Assembly (NCBI GenBank): GCA_018136815.1
Contig: CM030931.1
Location: 1,653,398 to 1,717,397, forward strand
Direction of reading: 5' to 3'
Origin: Isochrysis galbana
Lineage: Eukaryota; Haptophyta; Isochrysidales; Isochrysidaceae
DNA length: 64,000 nt
The position numbers and the translations under genes were made by a program. Positions 22,854-35,024 of this stretch are shown here, piece by piece. The notes below the pieces were generated by a model that worked only from the letters and a program-made list of their open reading frames with translations, did not search any database and was not told the origin of the DNA. Position 1 is the stretch's first letter; each line of letters starts with the position of its first letter.

Positions 22854-23790
22854 TGTAGCCCTCCCAGTGAGGAGTCCTCTCCGCTAATCCGCTCGTCGTT
22901 GTGACCTTGTGCCTTTGGGCATCCCAGGCCCCGTCGCTTCCCCCACCCCACCCCCACCCCATCTCGCGCGGCCGCGCTCATAAATCAGATTAATACGGGG
23001 CGGCCACGCACGTGAGGCCGTGTGCCAACAGTTTGCAAGAATCCTCAATGAACTTAAAAAGAAATGTAACAGGGAGGGTCGGCCGCTTGCCATGCTTACT
23101 ATTTCTCCAATTGGCGGATTTTTGTGCCGCCATTCATTGCATGCGCGATCAATCAAACTAGATGTTTTCTTTGTGTGTTTTGCTTGTGGCCAGACGTTGG
23201 GTTGGGGGCTTGTAGGGCAACATGCGAACTGCGACCGGACGTTGGCAATGCGCTCAGTGTGACCCCCCACCAAACAACAAATGAGAGAAAGAGAGAGCCT
23301 ATTAAGAAAAAAAAATCTGAAGATTCTGGGCTAACACCTACACCTGCTACGGTCTAGGTTTCTTGTTGTATTCAGGCCTTTTGGCATGAATAATATTTTG
23401 GCATGAGCACGAGCCTTCTTCCTTATACACCGTCTTGCCTATGTTCGTCGTGGTCGCGCAAGGCATGCATATTCGGATTCTCCCTGGGCTCAAGTCCTGG
23501 TTCGCCGATTTTCGTCTCGAAATTCGAAGAATTGAGTTTTATTTTTACCGTTGCGGAAATTGTCCACTCGTTTAAGATATATATAGTAGTAGTAGTATAT
23601 ATCTTAACCGGCGAAGCACCCTGAAAGGTGCTGCATGTCGCAGTTGCCTCGAGGACGGGGTGTGTTTACAATAGCTATGGAACGTCCATTTACCTTGATA
23701 TATTGATATTGATATATGGAGCTTAGAACACGCTCAGTCGCGATGCACCTTCAAAGGTGCTTCCTGCCGCCGCTTAAGAGATAAGTAAGG
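22854..23790. other. Intergenic; LINE 3' tail and no gene
   Basis: Positions 23303-23352 on the minus strand carry another LINE tail: GTGTTAGCCCAGAATCTTC, AGA, then T8. Two short hairpin-like GAAAGGTGC/GCACCTTC pairs flank 23625-23765. Otherwise unremarkable AT-richer sequence. Confidence 0.45.
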
Positions 23791-23823
23791 GTAATGGAGG
23801 TGGCAGAACTGGGCCTCTCGCGT

Positions 23824-23950
23824 TCAGATTCCGCCCCCCCCCCCCCCCCCTCCGCAGATTTCCTCCCCCCTCCTCAGCAGACTTCCTCTCCCCCCCTCCG
23901 CAGATTTCCTCCCCCCCCCCCTCCCGCAGATCCCCCCCCCCCCCCCCCCG
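23824..23950 (+). repeat. Poly-C / CCTCCGCAGATT tandem tract
   Basis: Runs of 10-20 C alternate with CTCCGCAGATTTCCTC or CTCAGCAGACTTCC units (about 30 bp each). Long homopolymers here are error-prone in assembly. Confidence 0.8.
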
Positions 23951-24304
23951 CGCGGCCGCGCGGACAGTCTCTTCCCCTCCGCAGTATTCCCCCCGCTGCT
24001 TCGCGCGCCGAGACGGCGGGCTTCTCCTCTGTGTCCGTTTCCCCAGTATCCAGTTGTTCTCTCGGCGCGCGAACGAGACGCCATCCGTTTCCCCCTCCGC
24101 GCTCCGTCGAACGATAACTCAGCGCTCCGTCGAACGATAATGGTTGAAAAGAGTGAGTGACCGGACTACTACCACTTTGCCGGTAGGGAAGGAGCTCCAG
24201 TTGTTGGTGGGCGTCGTGCATCCGTTTCCCCAGTACCCAGTATCGGCGTGCCTATAGGTACGATAACTCCGCTTCGTACCATATGCCCCGCGTTTTAGCG
24301 TAAA

Positions 24305-24480
24305 TAAGACGTGCCTTCTTGGGTGTGCAGCTCGGGCGGGCGGGCCTCGGGGGAGCCCAGCACGCGTCAAGGTGTACGGGCAAGTGCAAGTGCGCTAAGG
24401 GGTGTCGTGTGTCGTGATAGTACCGGGCTAGTGGGAGTAGTGGTACAAACGCTTAGATATTTTATTATTGTGGCATGCTG
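24305..24480 (+). repeat. Interspersed repeat shared with 49.26-49.39 kb
   Basis: Shared segments in order are CACGCGTCAAGGTGTACGGG, GGTACCGGGCTAGTGGGAGT (TAGTACC variant here), AGTGGTAC(A/T)AACGCT and TTTTATTATT. At 49 kb it is followed by a T-tailed retroposon body; here it is not. Confidence 0.6.
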
Positions 24481-24599
24481 TTTGTGCTCCCAAAGTACTC
24501 TTCTTGTCCACACAGCACACAGCAGTCAGGCATGTCTGCCTAGCGGGGGCCTTTGGGGAAAATCAAGAAATGGATTATTCACTATGAATTTTATATTTT

Positions 24600-26290
24600 T
24601 TTAGTATTAGTATTCTCGCCTCACATGTGGCCCTGGACCTCTACGGATTATTCAATATGAAAAGCTTAAACAATGCAGTACGCAGCACTTTGTGCTAAAT
24701 ATATAATATGATTTCACGAGCAACTTGCAACTTGGCTCTTCCATAGTCCCAATGGCGGCGTCGCACTGCGGCCAGCATGCGATGAGCCGATAGTCCATGC
24801 AACATGCAACCATATTTGTGCTTTTGTGTTCATGCCATCACAAGGGCTACGTGAATTTCATGTATTGCATGATGCATCACGCGATCATATAAATTGACAA
24901 ATGACATTGACAATCGAATCAACATCATTTGTAGAGGTGGAATGTACTTTCTTTCACACTCAAGCGTTCGTGCGTCGGTATGCGTTTGTCCTCATAAGCA
25001 CCCTGCTGCGAGGGCCTTCGCGAGCACATCGCACATCGGATTCTCGGTGCACTACAATGTCCTCCTGTCTGCATGCGAGAGTGGTACGTCTAAGTGATAA
25101 GAAGTGTGGCGCGGTAGGGGGAGCTGAACTAGGGTGAACCCTCAACCCGTGCTCTTCCTCCGTGCTGCTCTGTTTGCATGGCTTTACGGGAGGTGGGCGT
25201 AATGTCACTCCACGCCTTGCTCTCGCCGCCGTTGTCTACTCCATTCAACACCATGCGATCTCGAAACTAAGTTTGAGGCACAAAATCTTCTCAGATCTGC
25301 TGCTGCATGTTGATGACGATGCTTCTTACCTCTCTGGTGCAGCAAAAGCACGCAGTATATGGCCCCTGCCCACCAACATTAGTTGCAAATAGAAGGTGAG
25401 GCATCGTGGATGAGTTATTGCGCCTCTGATGCCACACACTTGCTCTGGCGAAGATTGCAAGACTTCCGGTGACCCCGGAAGTGGATACTACGACGGATAG
25501 AATGGCCACGCACACCGAGACGTTGAGTTTCTATCAAGGCTATAATACACCGATGGAGGCTGCAGCCCATCAGCCAATGTAGTCCGTACGTTTGACATGT
25601 GCTCCGTGCGTAGCCTCGAGCCGAATCTTGATCGTGCGAGGAAAGTCGAGGAACCTTCCTCGCATGACGGTCATCGGCTAGCCTGCGCCGTATCAAAAGC
25701 GCCGAGTCGTACAATAGTTTGTGTCCGGCACTGTGGACTTCAACATCATCAACGTCGGCCACGTGAGCGTGACACCATTTGGAACCCATCCTCGTCGACT
25801 TCCGGCACCTTCGGCTGAGACCAGTATGGGAACACAGTGTTTCAGGGACCTCAGGCCTGGGTATGCCGTATAGCGTGACCTTGGCGCCATCTCTTGGGAT
25901 AGGACGAAGGGCTTGCTAGAAGTGACAGCTAGGTGCCATGTACCATTAACCTTGGCGTTGAGCTGTGGCGCACCTCCCTGGAGCTACCGCTGGCGCCCGT
26001 GGTGTCCACGGCCATGTTCTCGTCTCCATCCTCGCCTATATCCTCATCATCCGAACTATCGGTGCTTTGCTTCGGCGGCAGTGGCGCCTGCGTGCAGACG
26101 GTATCAAGCTAAGTCAAGGGATATGCCTGCAGCTCTTTGAAGCAACGCATGGGTGATAATTGGGGCTCCACAACAAAGGGGTAGCAGCGTCAGCGTACCA
26201 CCACCCAATTTGACTGCTCCCGCTTCGACGCGTGCTTTTCCTGTGCGAAACGAGGGCACAAGCTAGGGCGTCTGTATAGCAGAAGAAAAG
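24600..26290. other. Long stretch without a supported gene
   Basis: Moderate-GC sequence with short overlapping frames on both strands. Around 25.4-25.9 kb the minus strand has broken, protein-like patches in more than one frame, which would fit an old retroelement or pseudogene. I could not place any domain. Confidence 0.35.
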
Positions 26291-26294
26291 GCAT

Positions 26295-26867
26295 CTATTT
26301 CGCAGAAGAAAGCGTAGCCATAGGACGTCCTGAGTACAAGCAGATCTGCAGCGCACCAGAATCCCAAGTGCTGTTGTCGAGCATCCCGCACGAGCCTGCA
26401 GACGAAGATTGCACGGCGGTAAGCGTAGCACGATCATGCCGGACAGCCTGCCCCCGGAGTCCCCACCCCTCTCCGCACACCTCTGAATGCAAGGTGCACA
26501 GCAATCGCGCAACCTGCGCTGGGCTGTCGTCTTCCGCCTCAACGTTGAAGTCGTCGAGGAGCGCCTGCGACGAGCCCGAGCATGGACTGAGTGGAGAGAA
26601 CTTAAACCGTTCTGCGCTCGTGCGACCGCGTGCGAGAGCCCTCACCGAGTCGAGCAGCTCCTCCAGCTCCTCCACGTGCACAGCCGAAGATGAGAGCAGT
26701 CCGGTCAGCACGCGGTGGAGCAGCTGGAGCGCCTTATCGCGCGTGGCTCTTCCGCCCCACTCGTTCTCTACGGCCATTCCCAGTGCCGTCCACTCCGCAA
26801 AGACCGCGTGCACTGCCCGGCTCAGCAGCGAGGCCGCGTCCTCGCCCGCGGCCGCCGCCATAGCCAT
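26295..26867 (-). CDS. TSR2: Pre-rRNA-processing protein TSR2 homologue
   Basis: TSR2 is a chaperone for ribosomal protein eS26 during 40S assembly. Exon 1 is 26646-26867 and exon 2 is 26295-26564, with an 81-bp GT-AG intron whose length is a multiple of three and which stays open if retained. About 163 residues. The WGG region is clear (FAEWTALGMAVENEWGG, then RATRDKALQLLHRVL). It is followed by an acidic helix (VEELEELLDS) and, across the intron, LLDDFNVEAEDDSPAQVARL, matching the FDT..EDGS.PQV segment of the family. The start chosen is the Met-Ala-Met-Ala ATG at 26867. The C-terminal 50 residues are not conserved. Confidence 0.82.
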   Translation of the reverse strand: MAMAAAAGEDAASLLSRAVHAVFAEWTALGMAVENEWGGRATRDKALQLLHRVLTGLLSSSAVHVEELEELLDSVRALARGRTSAERFKFSPLSPCSGSSQALLDDFNVEAEDDSPAQVARLLCTLHSEVCGEGWGLRGQAVRHDRATLTAVQSSSAGSCGMLDNSTWDSGALQICLYSGRPMATLSSAK

Positions 26868-27248
26868 CGCACACGCGCCCCACACACAGGCACACCCACC
26901 ACATAAGTTACCCCCCAGGAGCCAACACCCCCCGAGAGCTCTCTAATATCTAGTGGTAGGAGAAGTATTGTACACAACACATCAAATCATGGGGGAGTGG
27001 AGGGAAGCGGGAGGCGAGGCGCGCGAGATCAGAGATCAGAGAGTAAAAAAACTTTACGCATACGACCCCCGAGAGAAAATTGGGGTCCGAAACTCTGAGT
27101 TTCACGGTCCGATTTTGACGGTGGGGGAGGTGCGGGGCACTCCAAAAATTGGAGTTTGGAGTGCAGATTGGGTTGGCTCCGGCCAGAGTTTCGATCCAAA
27201 ACCACCCTTATTTCTTATTTCGATTCGAAATTTCGATGAGGTTGAGGT

Positions 27249-30200
27249 TGGAGCAAAAAAAAACTTCTTAATATTCACGCCGCGCGCGCGACTCTGTGAC
27301 ATTCCCCTGACAGCCGCGCCCGCGTCCCTTATCCCTCCCTCTCACTCGCCTTGCGGCTCGTCCCCTCGTGCTCTACTTAGGGGCTCAGTGTTCGGGGTTT
27401 CCAGTGGCAGGCGGCGTGTACCGATCTCCGATGGTCGATTTCTCGACCTCCTCTCGCTCCATCGGACGGTCGGTTTCTCTTGTGTTTCTGATGGGTGTTG
27501 TCACGTGAAGAGTGGGTATGGAGTTGTGTTGCGTATTGAGCCTGCGACGTGGGGTTGTGGGGGGTGCGGGGTGCGGCGTTTGTTAGGGGGTTAAGCTAGC
27601 CTTTCCGCTATGTCGAGTGCTTGTGCCACCAAGGTCAGGTTTGTGTTCATTGTGCTGAGGGCTCCTTTGGCATCCACTTTGAAGATCGGGGCGCTGAGCT
27701 CCCGTGCGTCTTTGGTCTTTGGCCTTCTGCCTCGGGAGGCTTGTTGTTTGTGTACGCGCTAGCGAGGTTTTGTTGGAGGATTCGAGGTCGTGCACGAGGA
27801 TTGTGTGTGAATCTGGCCAAAGTACGTTCGATGACGGGGATGTGGTGAAAAGTGTAATTGTCATATTCGACCTTATAGAAGTCAGTTATTATAAATCTCC
27901 ATGCTATCAGGTACAGGGTTTGAGGTTGAGGCTATCGGGCGTCGGTGTGCCCGGGTATGCAGTATGCAAACAGCTTATCCTTGATTTCTTGCGTAACCGT
28001 CCTTTTGTGCTCCGGGGTGAATCCTGCTATTGCTTCTATCGTCTTAAAAAAAAACTTCTTAATACTCTCGCCGCGCGCGCGACCCTGCACAGTATCTTCG
28101 CAGCCTCGCCCGCTTCCCTTCACTCCCCCTACACCTGCCTTGCGGCTCGTCCCCTCGTGCTCTACCTAGGGGCTGGGTGCAGGGGGTCTCCAGTGGCAGA
28201 CGGTGTGTACCGATTCACGATGGCCTGTTTCGCGACTTCCTCCTATGCCATCGGGCTACCGGCTGTTGTGTGTTTGCTCCTTGTGCTTGGTGTCAGGCAG
28301 CTGTGATCAGTGTGTCTGGGGCCTACTATCGGATGGTGGGCGGCTCGCGGCGCGGGGTCGCTTGGTTAGGCTAGTCGCTCTGTTATGTTGAGGGCTTCCG
28401 CTACCAGAGATAGATTTGTGCTCATGACTAGGGCGCCTTTGTTATTTTCTAAGAAGACAGGGGCGCTGAGATCGTGAGGAGATTTGATTTTCGGCTTCCT
28501 TCCCAGGGAGGCCTTGCGCGTGCGTGCGGTTAAGAAATTGTCCGGAGGTTCCCGCCCTCTGACGAGGACCGTGAACCTGCTTAGGACTCTTTCGATAACC
28601 GGTATGTGGTGGAAGGTGTGGTTTTCGAATTCCACTTTGTAGAAGTCGCTTATGATGTATCTCCATGCTATTAGGTAGAGGGCTTTGAGGCTATCCGGCG
28701 TCGGGGAGTTCGGGTATGCAAATAGTCTGTCTTTGATTTTTTGAGTCGTCGATCTGTCTTTCGCCGGGGTGTATTCCGCTATGGCTTCTATGGTTTGAAA
28801 TACCGGAAGCGTGGACGGGCATCTAGCTAGGTGCGTCGAGTTTTCTCTGTATTTCCCGCAGAGTCTACATTTTGTGGTGGTCGCCGCTGCGAATCGGTTT
28901 CGCGTACCCAGCCTCCTATGGGTAACGTGCTTGAAGTGTAGGTGTTTATCTGTGTGTTTGAGTAGGGGGTGGGTGTAGAGTTTCGCCACGTGCTTCCATT
29001 CATCGTGCGTTAGGTCCAGCTTGCGGGCCCACGCTTCTCGCGCTGGCTGAGGTTTGTTGCGGGGGACGTCTCCTTTGAACTCTCGCGTTATATCCGACAC
29101 GGTGATTTGGTCTAGTTGTGTCTTTTCGTTAAGCGTGTACTCGTCCGCAAGAGGGAATTCGAGATGTTTCGGGCCTTTTAGACCATTTTCCCATTTAGCG
29201 GGGGCGTAGTAGTGATCCTCTTCGCCCGGTTTTGCTACCTCGGTGGTGTCTGTAGTCTCGCCTAGATAGTTGGTGTTGGTATTGATCCATATGTTATTCA
29301 TTCTAGTGATGTACGTATCGCTCTCGGAGACTTTGGTTTCTCTAGATACTTCTAGCGGCAATGCTGACGCGCTCGGCGATCCCGTGCTCGATTCGGTGGG
29401 GGCCGGGTCAGGGGGCAGGGTCTCTCTTGCTTTATCGTAGGAGGTGCGAGACGTGTTGTACCACCCGTTCCCACGAGTCCAGGAATTCCGTTTTGTTTAT
29501 CCTGCTCCCCTTGTGATCGAATACTTCGGGGAGGTGTTCAAGGTATTGAGCGCAATCCTCTCGCGTGTAAGGTACCGTGAGGTCCTCGTTTTTATAGATG
29601 TTGTGTGCAACATGCGTTTGAAGGGATTCCCATAGGCTGATCCACGCCCCGCGCTTGAGCGGTGGTGGGTCGTGAGGATTGTGCCATATAGGCTGTGACA
29701 GTGCTCCTTCTCTTGTGAGTCTCGTGCGACGTATGTTTAGGGTCCTGAAGTTCGCCAAGGCGTCCTTCCAGAATGTTGGCAGTGCCGGGTTTCCCCTGAT
29801 ACTACGGGTGAGCGTCTTTGTAGGAATCGAGGATAGGACTGCCCCGCGGCCGAGTCCAGTCCGGCAGAACCACGCGTCGAGCGCATGCTTCCAAATAGCC
29901 TTCCTCGCGTTGAGGTAGTTTAGTATCCATTTTGTTTGTAGAGCTCTCACGTGCGTCGTCCAGTGGAGGAGGCCGATCCCCATTGTTCGTGATGCGCACT
30001 CCGCGTCGTGTACGGGGTATTGCGGGTGCCTCACCCACTTCGTGATGCTTCTATCGTCTTAAAGACCTGTTTTGTGGCGGGGCATCTGGCTAAGTGGGTC
30101 GAGCTCTCTTGATGTTTTCCGCATAGTCTGCATTTTCTCGTGGTCGCCATGTCGAAGCGGTTTCGCGTTCCCAGTCTCCTGTGGGTGATGTGCTTGAAGT

Positions 30201-30318
30201 GTGGATGTTTGTCTGTGTGTTTTAGTAGAGGCAGAGTGTATAAGCTGGCCACGTGCATCCATTCCTCTTGGGTTAGGCCGAGTTTCCGTGCCCATGCCTC
30301 ACGTGATCCACAACACAA
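27249..30318 (-). mobile_element. LINE 2: 5'-truncated LINE interrupted by LINE 1
   Basis: The reading frame before the break (30318 to about 30046) has EAWARKLGLTQEEWMHVA and the zinc-knuckle CRLCGKHQESSTHLARC, ending VFKTIEA. It resumes at about 28047 as TIEAIAGFTPEHKR and QEIKDKLFAY, degrading toward 27590. Its 3' UTR ends at 27249-27257 in TATTAAGAAG plus T9. It is dead: truncated, frameshifted and split. Confidence 0.8.
28031..30063 (-). mobile_element. LINE 1: non-LTR retrotransposon 3' part with TSD
   Basis: The sequence TGCTTCTATCGTCTTAA occurs on both edges (28031-28047 and 30046-30062), giving a TSD of 17 bp (one more A is ambiguous). The element is 5'-truncated just after the reverse transcriptase core. 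The first frame (30034-29432) carries QTKWILNYLNARKAIWKHAL, the post-RT region. A frameshift near 29430 leads to the second frame, which ends at 28366. That frame carries the zf-RVT knuckle CRLCGKYRENSTHLARC and LKALYLIAWRYIISDFY. The 3' UTR (28365-28049) ends TATTAAGAAG plus T9. Non-functional by truncation and frameshift. Confidence 0.88.
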
Positions 30319-31202
30319 CTCACCACACTTTTAATTGTATGTACAAATCACACATTGTAAAACTCGTGTTTATAATCTTAGAATTAAAATAGCGACGTTG
30401 CGTGTGAGGAACCTCTTGCTGGGTTGTTGAGGCATTGTTTGTCGTTTGATATATAAGTCATATATAAATTTTGTATTGATTTAAATACCTAAACTCATAC
30501 TTATGGGTAATAATAAAATTTATTCGCATGGTCCTCTTTCGACAGAACGCGACCTTCCCCTTCGCGACTTCACTCTGACAAGCCTCGAACACGGGCCCAT
30601 ATCATCATATTCATATCCAAACACATGCAGCCATAGCTCGCACACGTCGTGCAACGCGGCACAATCCGCAAACACGCACAATACACAATATGGCGGTAAT
30701 ATACACTTACCTCATAGTTACATACCCAGATGCGGTTGCGTACGTTCATAGGGTTGCATTCGTCAGTATTCATGGCGTTCGACAAAGATTCAAGATTCAC
30801 CCCCTTGCAAACAACTATCTAGAGAACACAAGCAAGAAGAAGCAAGATAGCGTCATGCACCGAGCCCATGTCTTGAACAAGGAAGAGCTGAACAAAAGAT
30901 GAAGGCTAGCGATAAAAACGGCGGGAAGAGCACACAGCTCCCAATGCTACGTACTCAACTGTTCTCTAGCACCATCACGTGCTTGGTTGGATGGCATGGC
31001 CATAAGCACCTCGAGGCGAAAGCTTCGTCCACGGAAATGATCGTATATCGCAAGTAGTAGCGGGTTGTAGATACAAGCAGCTTAGAGGAACATAGAGCAG
31101 CCGTCCGCTAAGCGGCCCGAGTCAATGGTGTTAGGGCTCCGCAGCCCCACGCCGCCCTGAAGACCCCCTCCGCGCACCCCAACGATTCGTCTCATGCATA
31201 GC
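30319..31202. other. Intergenic with one copy of the CGCGTTCCGTC-type motif
   Basis: Positions 30525-30560 read GCATGGTCCTCTTTCGACAG then AACGCGAC, a diverged copy of the motif at 20.64 kb. It is followed by GACTTCACTCT as there. No gene supported. Confidence 0.4.
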
Positions 31203-33206
31203 TTAAGCCTCGGCGGAGGCCGACTCGCCCGCGTCTAGCAGAGAACGCGCCAATGGCGTGTCAAAATTGGAGAAGGCGGCAGCGGTGAGGGCAACCAATG
31301 TCATGAGAACGACCGTGTCACCACGCACATCGAAGGAGCCCGCCGAGAGATCGATATCTGAAGCCCTCTGACACAAAGGCACCAGCATGGCTGAGAACAA
31401 GTTGCCTGCAAGCTGCTGCGATGCCTCCACCGCGTTCTCGTCGCATGGATAGGAAACCTGCAAGTACATGATTGTGCGAAAAGGCCGTGAGCTGATTGTG
31501 CGAGGCATGTATGCAGGTGGGAGATCCGCCCCACACCATCCTGTCGTGAGCTTAAGAGCCCCTGAGATCGCCAACGAGGCGGCCAGGGTGGGGATGGGAG
31601 TGGGCGGCTCCACCACGTGAGATGCACAGCACCGGCACCGCGGGGTCGGCCAGGGGGGTTGGAGAGACAAGTCCTCCATTGACATGTAAGCTATGTGCGT
31701 GCGGGCACCTCCACTGCAAGCTCCGCGGCAATAGGTTGAACCGGTCCTGCCGCCGCACCGAGCGCAAGCAGGATCGACAAGACGGTGAGAGGGGGGAAGG
31801 TGAGGTTGTTGCCCTCCGAGATGCCAAGTCCCATGAGCAGAAAGGCCGTCGCTACAAGACAGGACAGAATGACCTTCTTGAACTCCTTAGTCTCGTCTAC
31901 AAGCCGCCCCAAGGCGATACCACCGAGCACGATGGCCATCTGGAATCCCGCCCCGGCCAGGTCGATCTGCATGCCTTCCACCAAGCCGGCCCGCGCGAGC
32001 GCCGGAGCGATGAACGCCGACACCACATTCGTACAGGCAATAGATGCGACGAACGTCGCCGTGGCGATCGGGAACCCTGGCCGGCGGAGAAGGTCAATGG
32101 CCTTGCTAGGATACTCGAGTTGCAACTTTCCGCGCGACGCGCGCTCGCGCTCGCGCTCCTCTTCCTCGGCGAGGGCAGCCATGGCGGACGCAGACGGCGG
32201 AGTGGTAGGCTTATCTTTGAAAAAGAACACAGTCGCAAAGGCAACCGCCACGGAGAAGCACGAGAGCACATCAAAATACGAGTGCATGCCCGCTGGCGTG
32301 TTGGCCATGACACCACCCACAATGAATGCCGTGGCGATGCCCACTTGGTTGAAGTTGATCGCAGTGGCCGTCGCGAGGGCACGCTCTGAGGATCCGAACC
32401 ACGTAGCCGAAAGCAACGGTGGGGAGCACTGGAAGAAGGGCTGGGCTATGCCGACTAGGATGGTGCCCGCCATCTGAAACCCATATGGAGGCATCATCTC
32501 GAGCTGGCCCGGGAGGAAGGGTACACCAGAACGCAGCAGACAGCCCGCGGCCATCAGCACTGCTGCCGCGGCGACGCTCTATTCAAGGAGCGAGAGGGGG
32601 GGGCTCGGGGTGAGGCGACGCGCGTGATCGCCCAGTCCAGAGTCATCCCGCTTTGCCTCAATGCTGGGTGCGGGGAGCTTGGCGACGGCAGCTGGACAAT
32701 GGTCTGCAGGGCGCACCTTGCGGAGGCCAAAGTTGTTCGCAATGTCTGTGAAAAAGAAGCAGGAGGCAACGTTGGCGAAGAGGAAGAGGTCGATGAGTTC
32801 CGCCGCATCGTGGCCCTGCAGGCAAGGTGGGTGGGTGGAAGGGAGGGAGGAGCGGTAGGTTGGCGTTTGGTGCCGAGCAGCGCGTTCCTCTCGTGCGGCC
32901 GGGTGCGGGGCGGGCGGCGGGAGTGGGCCCAACCTCGAGCGTCATCCACTCAGATGGCACTGCGACCGTTGCGAAGCATGTCCAGTCCGATATGAGCGCG
33001 AGCGTGGAGAGGAGCGCAAGCTGCACCCACCGCTGCGGCTCGAGCACCCACTCTCCTCTGGGCTCAGCGACGCTGAGGAGAGGCGGCGCGACGCGCGGCG
33101 GGCGGAGGAGCGGCGGCCGCGCGATCGGAACCGGTCGCGCCGGTGCGAGGGCGCGCGCCCCACCCAGCAGCGCGAGGAGGAGGAGGGCGAGGCGGCCGAC
33201 GCGCAT
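31203..33206 (-). CDS. Major facilitator transporter, SLC49/FLVCR-like
   Basis: Four phase-0 exons (32934-33206, 32717-32815, 31709-32578, 31203-31457) encode about 498 residues. The first 20 residues form a signal-peptide-like stretch (LALLLLALLGGARA), followed by a Pro/Arg-rich segment before the first membrane span. This hints at plastid or secretory targeting. Exon 2 encodes FLFANVASCFFFTDIANNFG, a polar first loop ending GLRK. Exon 3 has most helices and a charged central loop (EEEERERERASRGK). The joined sequence IAAELAVE/VSYPCDENAVEASQQ matches the conserved PxxxELxxEVxYPxxE segment of FLVCR/SLC49 proteins (haem, choline or metal transporters in animals). The substrate here is unknown. 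The donor gtgccc of intron 3 is weak. Confidence 0.75.
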
Positions 33207-33277
33207 CGAGAGGGGGGCGAGGCGGGGGAGAGGGGGGGGAGGAGGGGTCGAGCCGAGGCGGCAGATCGAGAAGCGAT

Positions 33278-33296
33278 GGTGAAAGAGAGAGAGAGG

Positions 33297-33332
<36 letters not shown>

Positions 33333-33370
33333 GAGAGAGAGGTAGAGAGAGAGGTAGAGAGAGAGATGGG
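33278..33370 (+). repeat. (GA)n-rich tract
   Basis: GAGAGAGA with GTAGAGAGAGAG interruptions, just upstream of the MFS gene start (on its 5' side). Confidence 0.9.
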
Positions 33371-33577
33371 TGTGGGAGATGGGAGAGGCGGAGGGGAGGA
33401 GAGAGAGAGTAGCGCGGGGCGATCTCAGAGAAGAGAGACATGTCCTCCTCTCCCTCCTCGATGAGAGGAGAGTGGGGGGAGAAGCGGTAGTTTCCGGGAG
33501 GGAGCAGGTCGTGCCTGCAACACGGGTGGGCCCCCAGCCGCGAGATAGGAGAGAGAAGCCGCGAGTAGTGGAGAGAG

Positions 33578-33698
<121 letters not shown>

Positions 33699-34071
33699 CG
33701 GGGAGAGGAAGCTTCACAGCTTCTGCGGAGAGCGGGGCGGGGGGGGGGGCGGAGGGGGAAAGGCCCCCCCCGCTCTCGACATCGGTGCTATTTTGGGGAG
33801 CCCCCCGCCCCCCCTTCCCCCCCCCCCCCCTTCCCGCCCGGCTTCGGCGATCACAGACCCACGCCCCGAACTTGGCCGCGAGGCGAGCCGTCGCCCTTCC
33901 TCTCCGCGCCAAACAATAAAGTAAAAGCATCTTTGAGGCGGAGCCATTGGACGCTGTTGCTCGCGCGAGAGGCGCGCGCGCTTGGCCGCTTGGCGCTTGG
34001 CACAGGCCAGAGTTTCGCGAAATGAACATTTGGGTGGACCGAAGGAACAGAAAGTTTTGACCGAAGTTTGG

Positions 34072-34564
34072 GTGCAAGTCCTAGATGTGAAAAACAGCGG
34101 GTGGGGTCTAGAAAGACATTAAAAACAGCTGTTTTTGGGAATCGAAAAAAAACAGTAAAAAACAGTGCGAAAAACAGTGGGGCCACATATACCGCAGGGG
34201 GGCCTTTTCCCCCCGCGCGCGGAACGCCTCCGCCTCCGCTCCTCCGCGTCCTGCGTCCTACGCATACGTAGGCCGCCGCCGCCGCTGCCCCCTCCCCTCC
34301 CCTCGGCCGATGGCGAGCCGCTATCGGTGTGTTCAACCCCAAGCCCACGCACGCGTCGCGATCCGCGCGCGTGCTGGTGGTGGTGGCCGCGGTCCCGCGC
34401 GCACGCCGCGCTCGCGCGCGCCGCGCGCGGGCGGCCCCCAGCCCCAGTCCCGCTCTAAAAATACAGTGGCAAAAACGGAGGGCGTTTGAAAAACAGTGAA
34501 AAACACTGTTTTTGGCCTCCGAAAAAAACACTGTTTCTGTGTCTTTCACATCTAGGGTGCAAGT
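34072..34564. mobile_element. MITE with 8-bp TSD and ACAGTGTTTTT palindromes
   Basis: Inverted ends CCTAGATGTGA (34080-34090) and TCACATCTAGG (34546-34556) are flanked by GTGCAAGT on both sides (34072-34079, 34557-34564). Inside each end are A-rich ACAG repeats that pair with each other (AAAAACAGCTGTTTTT, AAAAACACTGTTTTT). No ORF of note. The 8-bp TSD suggests hAT ancestry, but the TIR differs from the other hAT elements here. Confidence 0.7.
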
Positions 34565-35024
34565 GCGGAGCGCTGAAGAACGGCGCATAGCGCCGATGCG
34601 AAATTTTGTCGGAACGAAGAAGCTCGTTTCCTCTTCAGGAACGAGTCGCGTAGCGCGTAGGCGCGCACCGGCGGCTAGCTCGGCGCACGATTCATCCGGG
34701 GGGCCCGGAACGGGCTCATCGGTCATCGGGAGAACGGGGAAAGAAAGCCAATGACGGGCATTTGGAATGGACGGGTAAGGGGCACGGAACACGGCGGAAC
34801 GCGGAGCGGAGGTAACGGAGGGCGTGAGAAAGGGCGCGGCGAGTATTGTGGCAAGTCCGTAAGTTTTGTCAATTTTTTTTCGAGATTTGGGTAGTCGAGT
34901 AAAATCAAAAATTTTGACCAAAATTTAAATTTAGGTGGTTTCGCCTCGAAAAAAGAAATTGGGCCGCGCGCGGTGCGCGGGGGGGGGAGGCGGCGGGCGG
35001 CGGGGCGGCGGCCGCGGAGGGCGC

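Noticed and set aside
25415-25900. Copia-type polyprotein relic on minus
   Set aside because: Protein-like patches exist, but no catalytic or RT/integrase motif could be read in any single frame.
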